From: Bacillota bacterium
GTDB taxonomy: Bacteria; Bacillota; Clostridia; Christensenellales; SZUA-584
DNA length: 64,000 nucleotides
NCBI GenBank assembly: GCA_023436115.1
Contig: JAEZKQ010000004.1
Span: 1 to 64,000 of the forward strand
Direction: 5' to 3'
The notes beneath the pieces are model-generated. The model ran no database searches. It had not been told where the DNA came from and saw only the letters and a program-made list of their open reading frames with translations. Below are positions 52,562-60,915 of this stretch, piece by piece (position 1 is the stretch's first letter; the number at the start of each line of letters is the position of its first letter). A program made the position numbers and the translations under genes.

Positions 52562-52864
52562 ATGGATATAAAAGAAATAAATGAGCGTAAGCTGGATGCG
52601 CTTGATTTCAAAATTGTGGCGCTTTTCGAGCAGCGTATGATGATAGCTGAAAAGGCAGCAAAAGATATGACAAAGCGGGAGCTCAAAGCCCAGACACGGC
52701 GCGTGGGGGAACAGGCGTCGGATAAAGCGACACGCTTTGCATGTGATGTCACCACGATTGCCTATACCGAGGAACTCATCAAGCTCATGCTTTGCGCAAC
52801 CTGCCATTATCAGCGCAGGCTGCTTCGAAGCAAAAAAGGCAAGGTTAAGCTCAAGCCTTGTTGA
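52562..52864 (+). CDS. small chorismate-mutase-like helical protein
   Basis: A 100-residue helical protein. Its first 45 residues (INERKLDALDFKIVALFEQRMMIAEKAA) follow the pattern of the first helix of AroQ chorismate mutases (LDxxIxxLxxxRM), but the rest has no clear match and contains a CATC motif and a very basic end (LLRSKKGKVKLKPC). Catalytic residues of AroQ cannot be confirmed. It lies 55 bp after the metal sensor with AGGAG before its ATG, so the pair may be co-transcribed. A sigma-A promoter overlaps its stop codon. Confidence 0.6.
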   Translation: MDIKEINERKLDALDFKIVALFEQRMMIAEKAAKDMTKRELKAQTRRVGEQASDKATRFACDVTTIAYTEELIKLMLCATCHYQRRLLRSKKGKVKLKPC

Positions 52865-52889
52865 CAAGCTGATGGCACTCATATATAAT
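52861..52889 (+). promoter_or_regulatory. consensus sigma-A promoter of the riboswitch transcript
   Basis: TTGACA and TATAAT with a 17-bp spacer, a perfect match to consensus. It overlaps the last codon of the preceding gene and would start transcription near 52896. Confidence 0.92.
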
Positions 52890-52942
52890 GTAAGTAATTA
52901 AATAACTTGATAACACTATTTATACTTTATTCGAACGAAGAT

Positions 52943-53030
52943 TCAGAGAAAATGGCAACCACGATCGAAAGACGTGTGCGCAAAGCAGGAAATCTAAGGC
53001 TTTTTAAGCTATGATGGTTCAGCTGCCTTT
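52943..53030 (+). ncRNA. c-di-GMP-I (GEMM) riboswitch aptamer
   Basis: The conserved parts appear in order: GGCAACC (52954-52960), a hairpin CACG..CGTG capped by TCGAAAGA (the GAAA tetraloop that docks), CGCAAAGC (52980-52987), CTAAGGC, a second hairpin ending in GCTATGATGG, and a closing GCTGCC (53022-53027) whose TGCC can pair with the GGCA at 52954. This matches the GEMM-I scheme, although the first element has one A fewer than the common GGCAAACC. The 3' strand of the closing helix is also the 5' strand of the terminator that follows, so ligand binding would favour read-through (an ON switch). No coding frame follows within 300 bp. Confidence 0.75.
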
Positions 53031-53052
53031 GGTTATTCGGGCAGCTTTTTTT
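53021..53052 (+). terminator. terminator forming the expression platform of the riboswitch
   Basis: AGCTGCC and GGCAGCT form a 7-bp stem, followed by seven T. It shares TGCC with the aptamer's closing helix, so the two folds exclude each other. Confidence 0.88.
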
Positions 53053-53090
53053 ATTGCTTATGAGCCTTTTCGGATTAAATATTTAGCAAA

Positions 53091-53117
53091 AGCGGGGAAC
53101 ACCCCGCTTTTTGCTTT
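53091..53117. terminator. second hairpin terminator after the riboswitch
   Basis: AAAAGCGGGG and CCCCGCTTTTT around AACA. Near-symmetrical, so it could stop transcripts from either side. There is no gene between it and the first terminator. Confidence 0.8.
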
Positions 53118-53245
53118 GCGTGGCTAAAAATTGTTAGTTCCCGCCCCCCTATAACGCGTCAAACAGCTTGTCTTGCTCATAAATGAATAAACGCCTTTTG
53201 CAATAAAATGTCTCGCTGAGCGGTGCTCTTTGGATATATGGATCA

Positions 53246-53274
53246 TTGGCTTTTGGGCGGCTGTGTTGTATAAT
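53246..53274 (+). promoter_or_regulatory. sigma-A promoter of the beta-CASP gene
   Basis: TTGGCT and TATAAT separated by 17 bp, 93 bp before the coding start. It gives the downstream gene a promoter independent of the riboswitch transcript. Confidence 0.7.
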
Positions 53275-53366
53275 AAAGCAAATTCAAATTTGTTCGTTAT
53301 ATGGCGGCAAGGCTTTTCATTTCGGCTATTATTTGTTACAATTGTATGAAGAACGGGGGCAATTGA

Positions 53367-54932
53367 ATGCAGATTACATTTCTGGGTGCAGCAAGGTGTG
53401 TGACAGGATCTTGTACCATGATCGAAACGGCAAAGAGCAAGGTGCTGATCGATTGTGGTATGAGACAGGGACGTGATGAGAAAACAGCGCCTGTGAAAGA
53501 CGGCTTCGTTTTTAATGCCGGGGAGATTGACGCGGTATTTTTAACGCATGCACATATCGACCATTCGGGGCTGCTGCCGCTTTTGGTCAAGAAGGGTTTT
53601 AAAGGCCGTATCTATTGCACCGGGGCAACCGCAAGGCTTTGCTCGATCATGTTTCCCGATGCGGGACACATACAGGAGATGGAGACTGAGTGGGAAAACA
53701 GGAAGCGCCGCCGTGCCGGCAAGCCCGAAATCGAGCCGCTGTATACTGTGGAAGATGCGCGGCAGGCCGTGCAATATCTTTCACCTGTGGATTATGGAGT
53801 CACGACAAAGGCGCTTGATGAGTATGAGCTGCGTTTCGTGGACGCGGGTCATCTGCTGGGCAGCGCGTCAATCGAAGTCGTTGTGGATGAAGGCGGCAAG
53901 AAAACAAAGCTTGTTTTCTCGGGCGATATTGGCAACAAGGACAAGCCCATTATCAAGGATCCGCAATATTTAAACGACGCCGATTTTGTATTTATGGAAA
54001 GCACTTATGGAGACAGGCTGCATGAGAGCGTTAAGGACACAAGAGAACAACTCAAAGAGGTTCTCAAAAGGGCGCTCGCGCGCGGCGGCAACATCGTGAT
54101 CCCTTCGTTCGCGGTGGGGCGCACGCAGGAGGTGCTTTACAGCATAAGTGTGCTGCTGGTTGAAAAAAGCGTGCCTGGGCTTGAGAATGTACCCGTATAT
54201 ATCGACAGCCCGTTAGGTATCGCCGCCACGCAGATATTTGATGAGAGCAGCAAGGATTATTACGACGAAGAAGCCATGGCGTTTAAGGCGGAAGGCATCA
54301 AATTCTTTTCGTTTGATACGTTAAGGGTTTCGCAAACGGTCGATGAAAGTAAAGAAATCAACGCGGATGATCAGCAGAAAATTATTATTTCATCGAGCGG
54401 AATGTGCGATGCGGGGCGCATCAAGCACCATTTAAAGCATAATCTGTGGCGGGATAACGCGACTGTTTTGTTCGTGGGCTACCAGGCCATCGGTACACTG
54501 GGACGCACGATACTGGACGGCAAGGATACAGTCAGGATCTTTGGCGAAGAGATACAAGTGAAAGCGGCTGTTGAGCAGATCGAAGGTTTTTCGGGGCATG
54601 CAGATCAAGCTGGTTTGCTGGAGTGGATCGGTCATTTTCCAAACAGCGTAGGGCATGTTTTTGTAATGCACGGTGAAGAAAAAGCATCCGCCGTGTTTGC
54701 GGCAGAGCTGCAAAGAAGGGGCTACAACGCGGTTCAGCCGAATCTTTTTGATACATTTGACACAACGAGCTTTGTGAAAACGGCCGCACCTTTGCCGCAA
54801 ATTGCGCAAACACCAGCAGCCGATCTTCAGGCGTTGCTCACGCGTATACGGCTGAAGATTGAGCGGACAGACGCGGCAAGAGCGGCTCAAATGAAAAATG
54901 AACTCGCAGCATTGGCGGACCGTTGGGAATAG
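53367..54932 (+). CDS. beta-CASP metallo-beta-lactamase-fold RNase-like protein
   Basis: A 521-residue protein of the Ysh1/CPSF73-like branch of RNA-processing nucleases. The metallo-beta-lactamase site THAHIDHSG, the FSGDIGNKD and MESTYGD motifs, the beta-CASP motif C region SSSGMCDAGRIKHHL and the RMMBL motif GFSGHADQAGLLEW with its His are all present, so zinc-dependent RNA cleavage is likely. Unlike RNase J it lacks the J-type C-terminal domain; the last 50 residues are a charged helix. Target RNAs unknown. GGGGG lies before the ATG. Confidence 0.9.
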   Translation: MQITFLGAARCVTGSCTMIETAKSKVLIDCGMRQGRDEKTAPVKDGFVFNAGEIDAVFLTHAHIDHSGLLPLLVKKGFKGRIYCTGATARLCSIMFPDAGHIQEMETEWENRKRRRAGKPEIEPLYTVEDARQAVQYLSPVDYGVTTKALDEYELRFVDAGHLLGSASIEVVVDEGGKKTKLVFSGDIGNKDKPIIKDPQYLNDADFVFMESTYGDRLHESVKDTREQLKEVLKRALARGGNIVIPSFAVGRTQEVLYSISVLLVEKSVPGLENVPVYIDSPLGIAATQIFDESSKDYYDEEAMAFKAEGIKFFSFDTLRVSQTVDESKEINADDQQKIIISSSGMCDAGRIKHHLKHNLWRDNATVLFVGYQAIGTLGRTILDGKDTVRIFGEEIQVKAAVEQIEGFSGHADQAGLLEWIGHFPNSVGHVFVMHGEEKASAVFAAELQRRGYNAVQPNLFDTFDTTSFVKTAAPLPQIAQTPAADLQALLTRIRLKIERTDAARAAQMKNELAALADRWE

Positions 54933-54994
54933 CCTGAATAATTATCGCTATGGGTAAGCGGTTCTATTAAGTCGGGGAAGCAGGGATTGCGAAT

Positions 54995-56509
54995 ATGGGA
55001 AAGCTGATACATTTTAAAAAGAAAAAAAGAAGAGGGAACATAACGGGCACAGGCTACCGTTCCACACGCCGCAGCGTCAAAAGTCCGGTGGATATAAGAA
55101 TGAAACGAAGCCGGAAGAAAAGCGGTATTTTGGCCTTAGCCCGGCGTTACTATAAAATCATCGCCATAGCCGGTGTGGCTGTGGCAGCTGTTGTGGTATG
55201 CCTTGTGTTGTTTCTCGGCGGAAACAACACGCCCGTGTCGGGTGAAACAGCGAGTCCACAGACCATGCCGCCGAGCCCGGAAGAGAGCTATGATTATTCC
55301 AATGTGGATGACGACGTATTGGCTGGCCTAGCCGGTACTGACGAAAGCCTCTTTACAGATGACGAAGAGCTGGCGGACGCAATCTTCGCCCAAGAGGGTA
55401 TCCGTATTGGCGTCACCGTCGGCAATATTGATTCGTCCGACGAGGAACTGGTGCTGAATCGTTTGGAGCAGGTCTCCAGCGTCGCGGAAACGGAGAAAAG
55501 CGTTTATAAGGTCTATTATTATAACGCTAACGGCAACTATAACCAGCAGCTTCAGGATGTCAGGAGCTTGATTAAAAACGAGGTGGATGTCATCATCGTT
55601 GGCTTTACAGAAGCGGAAAGCTTTAATATGGTCACCATGATGGCACAGAATGAGGGGATACCTGTTGTCGCGTTTGATGCTCCCGTACAAGAGGGCTACG
55701 CGATCAACGTCGTAGCGGATCAAAGCGCATGGGCAAGCGTTTATGGTAAATTCATGGCAAGCAAACTGACGGCGGGAAATTTGGTACAGATTCTGGGCAG
55801 TCAGGAAAGCCCTGTTGATACCGCGCGAGCAAAAGCGATCAATACCCAACTGGCCACGAATGCCAATATCGTGACCACGGGTACTGCGTATGCGGGCTGG
55901 AATAAGGCGGCTGCCAAGACGGCGATGGCAGATTATATTTCGAACGGCACTGTAGATGGTGTGATTACCGAGGAAGGCATGGCCGAAGGCGTGCTGGATG
56001 CGTTTATTGAAGCGCGCAAGCTGCCCAAGGTGATGTGCGGTGATGCCACGGCCGGATTCATTAAAAAATGGTATGCACTTAAGAATAGCGGAATTGACAT
56101 TACGCCCGAGCCTGAAGATGACAAAAAAAATGATGATAAGACAACACCCGCACCGACACCCACACCCATTATGTTTACGGCGCAGCCCGGAGAATTGATC
56201 GTGTGTGCACAGCCTGCGCCATCCGGCATCGGTGCCGCTGCTTTCGAGATCGCGCTCGAGATGGCCAAGGGGCGTACGCTGAAGGAGGAAGGGCAGACGT
56301 TTAATTACGTGGTGGAGACGCTGATCACCGATGAGAATTTGGCCGCATATTACGAGCAAGTGAAGGATATGGCCGATTCATACATTATCAGCGATTTAGT
56401 CAGCGATGCTGTGCTGGATTCTCTGCTCAATCCGATGCCCGAAGAGACGCAAACGACGGTGGAGCCCATAGTATCACCCACGCCCACGAAAACAACCGTG
56501 GCAGAGTAA
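54995..56509 (+). CDS. membrane-anchored periplasmic-binding protein with internal linker
   Basis: A 504-residue protein. A very basic cytoplasmic start (HFKKKKRRGNITG) leads to one membrane helix near residues 55-75, an acidic Ser/Pro linker, and a type-I periplasmic-binding domain from about residue 130 (IRIGVTVGNIDSSDEELVLN, NEVDVIIVGFTEAESF, VPVVAFDAP-like GIPVVAFDAPVQEG). A Pro/Thr/Asp-rich insert (DDKKNDDKTTPAPTPTP) interrupts its C-terminal part, and the tail is again Thr/Pro rich. It has no transporter, so it may sense or store a ligand at the outer face. I do not know the ligand. Confidence 0.75.
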   Translation: MGKLIHFKKKKRRGNITGTGYRSTRRSVKSPVDIRMKRSRKKSGILALARRYYKIIAIAGVAVAAVVVCLVLFLGGNNTPVSGETASPQTMPPSPEESYDYSNVDDDVLAGLAGTDESLFTDDEELADAIFAQEGIRIGVTVGNIDSSDEELVLNRLEQVSSVAETEKSVYKVYYYNANGNYNQQLQDVRSLIKNEVDVIIVGFTEAESFNMVTMMAQNEGIPVVAFDAPVQEGYAINVVADQSAWASVYGKFMASKLTAGNLVQILGSQESPVDTARAKAINTQLATNANIVTTGTAYAGWNKAAAKTAMADYISNGTVDGVITEEGMAEGVLDAFIEARKLPKVMCGDATAGFIKKWYALKNSGIDITPEPEDDKKNDDKTTPAPTPTPIMFTAQPGELIVCAQPAPSGIGAAAFEIALEMAKGRTLKEEGQTFNYVVETLITDENLAAYYEQVKDMADSYIISDLVSDAVLDSLLNPMPEETQTTVEPIVSPTPTKTTVAE

Positions 56510-56834
56510 CGTCTTTGGAGGGTGGCACGAATATGAGTCCATTTGGCGTTATGCGGAGGAGATCGTGCCCTTGATATCTGTCATTTTTAAATGTGAAACA
56601 TACAAAATGACGGGTGTGGGCATGCACATTAAGGACAGTGTCGGTGCCCTGAACAGGGCGGTATCTGTAACTATAATAAGACTGATGAAAGCGGTTCCTC
56701 ACGGGATTCCCTTTTTTATGCCCAATTATTTCGTTAATTCGATCTGAATGGTATTTGGTGAGACAGCCGCAGTAAAAGGTTGTCTTGATATCATAATCCA
56801 GCAGTTTTTCGGCAGTGCAAACGCCCATATTACA
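56510..56834. other. intergenic region without a convincing gene
   Basis: 325 bp between the anchored binding protein and the convergent FUSC-GNAT gene. Short frames exist in several phases, but none has both a ribosome site and a recognisable product; it might hold remnants of a lost gene. I see no strong terminator. Confidence 0.4.
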
Positions 56835-57818
56835 TTAGGTTTTAGCAGGTTGTACTACGGGACATGCTCTGTTTTTTGCCGACCATTCCATTATATATTC
56901 GGTGAGACCAGTCGCGGAATCATGGATTTCCTCCGCGGGCACGAAACCGCGGTTGATGAGAAACTTGACAGCAATCTCATTCTTCATAAAACATCGGATA
57001 TGCAGGCAGGGATAAATCTGCTTGGCATAATTGATGAGGAGGATGCCGTATCCCTGATGCTGATACTCTTTTGCCACGCAAAGTGCAATAATATCAGCCT
57101 CAGATGAGAGACTTAAAAATCCGCAAATACGGCCTTTTTCCACAAGCACAGCCGTATGCGGCGCGGTTTTGATGGAAGAACGGACAGCGTCATAGTTGTT
57201 ATGCCAATGCGACTCATCCACAAAAGTGTGAGCGGCGATATTGGTGTGCAGCCAAATCTGCATGATGGAGCCGATGTCGGAATCAGCCGCCTCGCGTATT
57301 ATGGCTTCTTCGGTATTATCGGGCACATCAAGCTTTCTAAACTGCCTGATATCCAGAAAACGATTGACGATATAGGCCACAAAAATACCAAACACAGTCT
57401 CGCCGAGCCGTGCCAAGCCATAGAAGACGGGCGGGATATCCCGTTCGCCGATCAATATGATAAGGAACACAACGATACTGATGGTGACGCTCGCTTGAAG
57501 ACGCAGTACATTGCACAGCCAGATGATGAGTAGCACGCCGAATATGCCGATTGCCGTGACCAAATAGGCGGGCAGCAGATTGCTCAGCAGCAGAAAGATC
57601 ACGCCCATGATGGAACCGACAACGGTGCCAGCCGCACGGTCCAAACCAGTCCGCAGCGTGTTTTGCAGCGATGACTTCATGCAGATCGTGGCAGCGAGGG
57701 CGGCTTGAATACCATTGATAGTGCTGCTTGGCAGACAAAATTGAAAGACCAGCAAACAAATACCCACCGCGACGACTGTTTTGATGGTTCTCATGCCGAT
57801 CTTATAACGTGGCTTCAT
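56835..57818 (-). CDS. fusion of a FUSC-type membrane domain with a GNAT acetyltransferase
   Basis: A 327-residue protein in two parts. Residues 1-165 form four to six membrane segments of the ArAE_1/FUSC (YgaE-type) family: IGMRTIKTVVAVGICLLVFQ, AALAATICMKSSLQNTLRTG, and RAAGTVVGSIMGVIFLLL. Residues 175-315 are a GNAT N-acetyltransferase: IREAADSDIGSIMQIW at the start and the acetyl-CoA loop VAKEYQHQGYGILLINYAK, with a C-terminal FLINRGF strand. The FUSC family is linked to export of aromatic acids; a fused acetyltransferase could modify the cargo. GGAGG precedes the ATG. No frame disruption separates the parts. Confidence 0.85.
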   Translation of the reverse strand: MKPRYKIGMRTIKTVVAVGICLLVFQFCLPSSTINGIQAALAATICMKSSLQNTLRTGLDRAAGTVVGSIMGVIFLLLSNLLPAYLVTAIGIFGVLLIIWLCNVLRLQASVTISIVVFLIILIGERDIPPVFYGLARLGETVFGIFVAYIVNRFLDIRQFRKLDVPDNTEEAIIREAADSDIGSIMQIWLHTNIAAHTFVDESHWHNNYDAVRSSIKTAPHTAVLVEKGRICGFLSLSSEADIIALCVAKEYQHQGYGILLINYAKQIYPCLHIRCFMKNEIAVKFLINRGFVPAEEIHDSATGLTEYIMEWSAKNRACPVVQPAKT

Positions 57819-57902
57819 GTAACCTCCAGAATTGACGGAACTGCTCTATATAGTTATGTGTTTATTCTAATGAAAAAGAGGATTCTGTCAAGCTAAGTAA
57901 AT

Positions 57903-57928
57903 TAAGAGACGTTTTAAAACGCCTCTTA
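57903..57928. terminator. 26-bp palindrome between two minus-strand genes
   Basis: TAAGAGACGTTTT and AAAACGCCTCTTA are complementary except for one pair, with no loop. It could terminate the NlpC/P60 transcript or be an operator for the FUSC-GNAT gene. Confidence 0.45.
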
Positions 57929-57956
57929 CAAACGCAAAAAACCTAGCGCTGCTTTA

Positions 57957-59213
57957 CTATAAGAATATCTTTGGCCGGCCAAAACGGTTCCATGCACCTC
58001 TCTTATACGTGCCCGAGCCAACGATTCGCGGCGCAGACCTGTCGTTGACACCGGTGCCCGTGATAACACCCGTATAACCCGACATAGCCTCATGAACAAC
58101 ACCGTTTTCACCGATAATAGCCATGTGGACGATCTTGCCGCTGCTGTCCTCGTAGAATACGCAGTCGCCCATACGCAGCTCACTTTTGTCTACGGGCACG
58201 CAATACGTGTGATAGAGCGTGTTGGCTGTGGTATCCATTTGCTTGCCGTAAATGTTCGCCTTATTAGCGGCGTACCACCATAAACCGCTGCAATCCCACG
58301 CGTAGTCGGCTGGGAAACGCCACGCACCGCTGGCATCGCACCGTTTTCCGATGTCCAGCAGGAATTCATACCTCCCGTTCGTGAAATAGCTGGGGTAGCG
58401 CGCTTTGCGGCTTTCCACAAATTCTTTCGTAATGCGGTGTCCCTGTGCACCAAAGATATATTTGCCGCCGGCGCACGATGCGATGATGGCCACGGTGCGT
58501 TTGATATTGTCCCCGGCGGGTAATTCCGGCTCAGTTGGCTTTTCCGGTTCATTCGGTATCTGCGGCTCAGCTATCATGCGGATATATGCACCTTTGTTGG
58601 AATAGGCATAGCCATCAGTGTTATCCCAAACCACATGCGCGTAAGTCTCATCAAGTTTCTGATCGAGGACGACGATTTTGTCTCCCTGCTTAAACTCGCC
58701 GAGCTTTGCATAGCTTTGAGAACGTCCCTTGCGGACACTAATCCGGCTTGCGGTGACAACAGCGTTGGGCTTGCGTGTTTCAGCGGGCGTCTCTGCAGAA
58801 TCAGCAAAGCGGATATATTCACCTTTTTTGGAGTATGCATAACCCGCCTGCCAGATCACCTTAGCGTAATTCTGATCCAACTTGTCATCAAGAACGGTGA
58901 TTTTATCTCCCTTTTTAAAATCGCCCAGACGCGTATAGTTTTGGCCGCGTCCGCGCCGGACGTTGATCACATTGGCTTTCACAACGGCATTAACGGCGGG
59001 CGGAGCGGGATGGCCGCTTAGCCAGCCGATGTGTGCGCCGTTATTGGAGTAAGCATAGCCTTCGCGCCAGATGACTTTCACATAATCCTGATTCAGCGCG
59101 TCGTCGAGCACGATGATTTCATCGCCCCGTTTTAATGTGCCAAGCTGGGTATATTTCACCGCGCGGCCAGTCCGAACGCTGATCGTGCCGGCTGTTACGA
59201 TTGCTTTTTTCAT
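57957..59213 (-). CDS. three SH3b domains plus NlpC/P60 cell-wall hydrolase
   Basis: A 418-residue protein: three bacterial SH3 domains (about 4-65, 76-137, 151-214), each with an ISVRxGR-type strand and a GYAYSNxGAYI-type end, a Pro/Glu linker, and an NlpC/P60 peptidase domain with Cys308 (AWDCSGLWW), His363 (KIVHMAI) and His374. Such enzymes cleave bonds in peptidoglycan stem peptides. There is no signal peptide: the first SH3 domain starts at residue 3 after MKK. The protein must leave the cell by lysis, in the spore, by a phage-like route, or through another pathway. GGGGG precedes the ATG. Confidence 0.9.
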   Translation of the reverse strand: MKKAIVTAGTISVRTGRAVKYTQLGTLKRGDEIIVLDDALNQDYVKVIWREGYAYSNNGAHIGWLSGHPAPPAVNAVVKANVINVRRGRGQNYTRLGDFKKGDKITVLDDKLDQNYAKVIWQAGYAYSKKGEYIRFADSAETPAETRKPNAVVTASRISVRKGRSQSYAKLGEFKQGDKIVVLDQKLDETYAHVVWDNTDGYAYSNKGAYIRMIAEPQIPNEPEKPTEPELPAGDNIKRTVAIIASCAGGKYIFGAQGHRITKEFVESRKARYPSYFTNGRYEFLLDIGKRCDASGAWRFPADYAWDCSGLWWYAANKANIYGKQMDTTANTLYHTYCVPVDKSELRMGDCVFYEDSSGKIVHMAIIGENGVVHEAMSGYTGVITGTGVNDRSAPRIVGSGTYKRGAWNRFGRPKIFL

Positions 59214-59292
59214 GATACCCCCTAAAGATAATCTTGGATATTGACAAAGAGATATTTGTACATTACAGGATATGATTAGGGGGAGTGATATG

Positions 59293-59784
59293 TTAAACCT
59301 CTGTGGGGTCGTCGATATGCAGACGGACGTTCCAATCCAGCGCTTCTAAATCGTCGGATATCTGGTCAATACGCTGTTTGACATATTTAGCTTTGGCTGT
59401 CACCGCGATCTCGCCTTCCGGTGTGAGTATTTCGCCTTCGCCCTCAAACATGAGCCTGTTTTCACTCGTGATGCGACCAAATGCTTTAAGCTGCTGACCA
59501 TAAGGAAGCGGCTTCTTATATGCCAGTGTCAGCTCAACTGTGACGCCCCATACATCGGGCTGACCGATCTGTATAGCACGGCCAATCGTTTCGTCCAGAA
59601 TACAGGCTGCTATGCCGCCATGGACCCTGCCGGGGTAGCTTTGGTGAAGCGGATGGGGGGTAAACAAAGCCGCGACCTCGTTTGTCTCCGTCTCATAGAA
59701 GGAGGCTTTAAGCCCCTTGTCGTTATTTAGTCCGCATACAAAACAATCCGCTGAATTGGGCTGTTTGTCTACAATTTTCTTCAT
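59293..59784 (-). CDS. PaaI-type hotdog thioesterase
   Basis: A 163-residue single-hotdog protein: SYPGRVHGGIAACILDETIGRA contains the family's active-site His-Gly-Gly and acidic residue, followed by VTVELTLAYKKPLPYGQQL. The N-terminus adds a short Cys-containing segment (NSADCFVCGLNNDKGL), as in many Firmicute members. It probably hydrolyses acyl-CoA; the natural substrate is unknown. GGAGGA precedes the ATG, and the gene is divergent from the DMT transporter. Confidence 0.88.
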   Translation of the reverse strand: MKKIVDKQPNSADCFVCGLNNDKGLKASFYETETNEVAALFTPHPLHQSYPGRVHGGIAACILDETIGRAIQIGQPDVWGVTVELTLAYKKPLPYGQQLKAFGRITSENRLMFEGEGEILTPEGEIAVTAKAKYVKQRIDQISDDLEALDWNVRLHIDDPTEV

Positions 59785-59919
59785 TGCTGTTCCTCCTTGG
59801 CATATGCCTTTACCTTTGTGGCATTATAACATATTTTTTACATAATGCGCGCGTTATTCGATGCTTTTAAACAGGCCGTGTTTTATGGTATGATAGGCTG
59901 GCACCAAAAGGAGACCAAA

Positions 59920-60915
59920 ATGGGAAAACACAGTATTTTCGAAAAAAAGAGCGTTATGCTTGTGACTGCCATGCTGTGCTGTTTGCTCTGGGGAAGCGCA
60001 TTTCCTAGCCTGAAGATCGCCTATCAGGAAATGGGCACGCTGACCGAGTTCCAAAAGATACTGCTGGCCGGTTACCGTTTTACGCTTGCGGGGGCAGGTA
60101 TACTTGCCTTTGCCAAGCTTAAGATGCGTACCAAGCTTATACCAAAGCCCAAAGAACTGCCGTTTATGCTGCTGATCGCGCTGCTGCAAACGTTTGGTTC
60201 GTATGTGCTGTATTATATCGGACTTGGGCATACGACAGCCGTTAAGTGTGCGGTGCTGACGTCTTTAAGTGCGTTTATCGTGGCTGTCATGTCGCATTTC
60301 ATGACGCGGACAGACAGACTGGGATTTAAAAAGGGAATCGGCCTGCTTTGCGGATTCGCGGGCGTGGTGGTGGTGAATGTATCGCTGCTTTCGGGCAGCG
60401 TATTTTCGTTTACATTCATAGGCGAAGGGTTTATCGTATTGCACAGCGCGCTTTGTGCCGTCACTGTCGTGCTCATGAGAAAGTACGGGAACAACATCAA
60501 TGTGGTGCGCCTGAATGGCTGGCAGTTTTTCTTAGGCGGCCTGATGCTCATTGTCATGGGCGCAATCGGCAGCCCTGAGGGCCTTACGTTTAATGTGACG
60601 TCTGTGCTGCTGCTCGTCTATTTGGCTTTTATCGCGGCTGTGGCTTTTACGCTATGGTTTGTGCTGCTTAAGTATCATAACGCCTCGTTGCTGGAACAAT
60701 ATAAGTTTGCGTCGCCATTGTTTGGGACGGTGCTGTCTGTGCTGTTCGTGCCCGGGGAGCACTTTGGGCCCGAAATGATTGCAGCGGTAGCGCTGGTCGC
60801 GGTGGGCATGGTGATTGTAAACAGACAGGATGAGGGAGTAAGACTAAAAGAAACAAAGCAAATAAAGGAACATAATGAAGCAGACGATCGACTTGAAAAA
60901 GGTACAAATATCTGA
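59920..60915 (+). CDS. EamA/DMT-superfamily transporter
   Basis: A 331-residue permease with ten membrane segments in two EamA repeats (SVMLVTAMLCCLLWGSAFPSLKIAY at the start, LKYHNASLLEQYKFASPLFGTVLSVLF in the second). Members export metabolites or amino acids; the substrate is not predictable. The tail is charged (DEGVRLKETKQIKEHNEADDR). AAAGGAG precedes ATG 59920. The end overlaps the start of the next, broken gene by 41 bp. Confidence 0.9.
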   Translation: MGKHSIFEKKSVMLVTAMLCCLLWGSAFPSLKIAYQEMGTLTEFQKILLAGYRFTLAGAGILAFAKLKMRTKLIPKPKELPFMLLIALLQTFGSYVLYYIGLGHTTAVKCAVLTSLSAFIVAVMSHFMTRTDRLGFKKGIGLLCGFAGVVVVNVSLLSGSVFSFTFIGEGFIVLHSALCAVTVVLMRKYGNNINVVRLNGWQFFLGGLMLIVMGAIGSPEGLTFNVTSVLLLVYLAFIAAVAFTLWFVLLKYHNASLLEQYKFASPLFGTVLSVLFVPGEHFGPEMIAAVALVAVGMVIVNRQDEGVRLKETKQIKEHNEADDRLEKGTNI

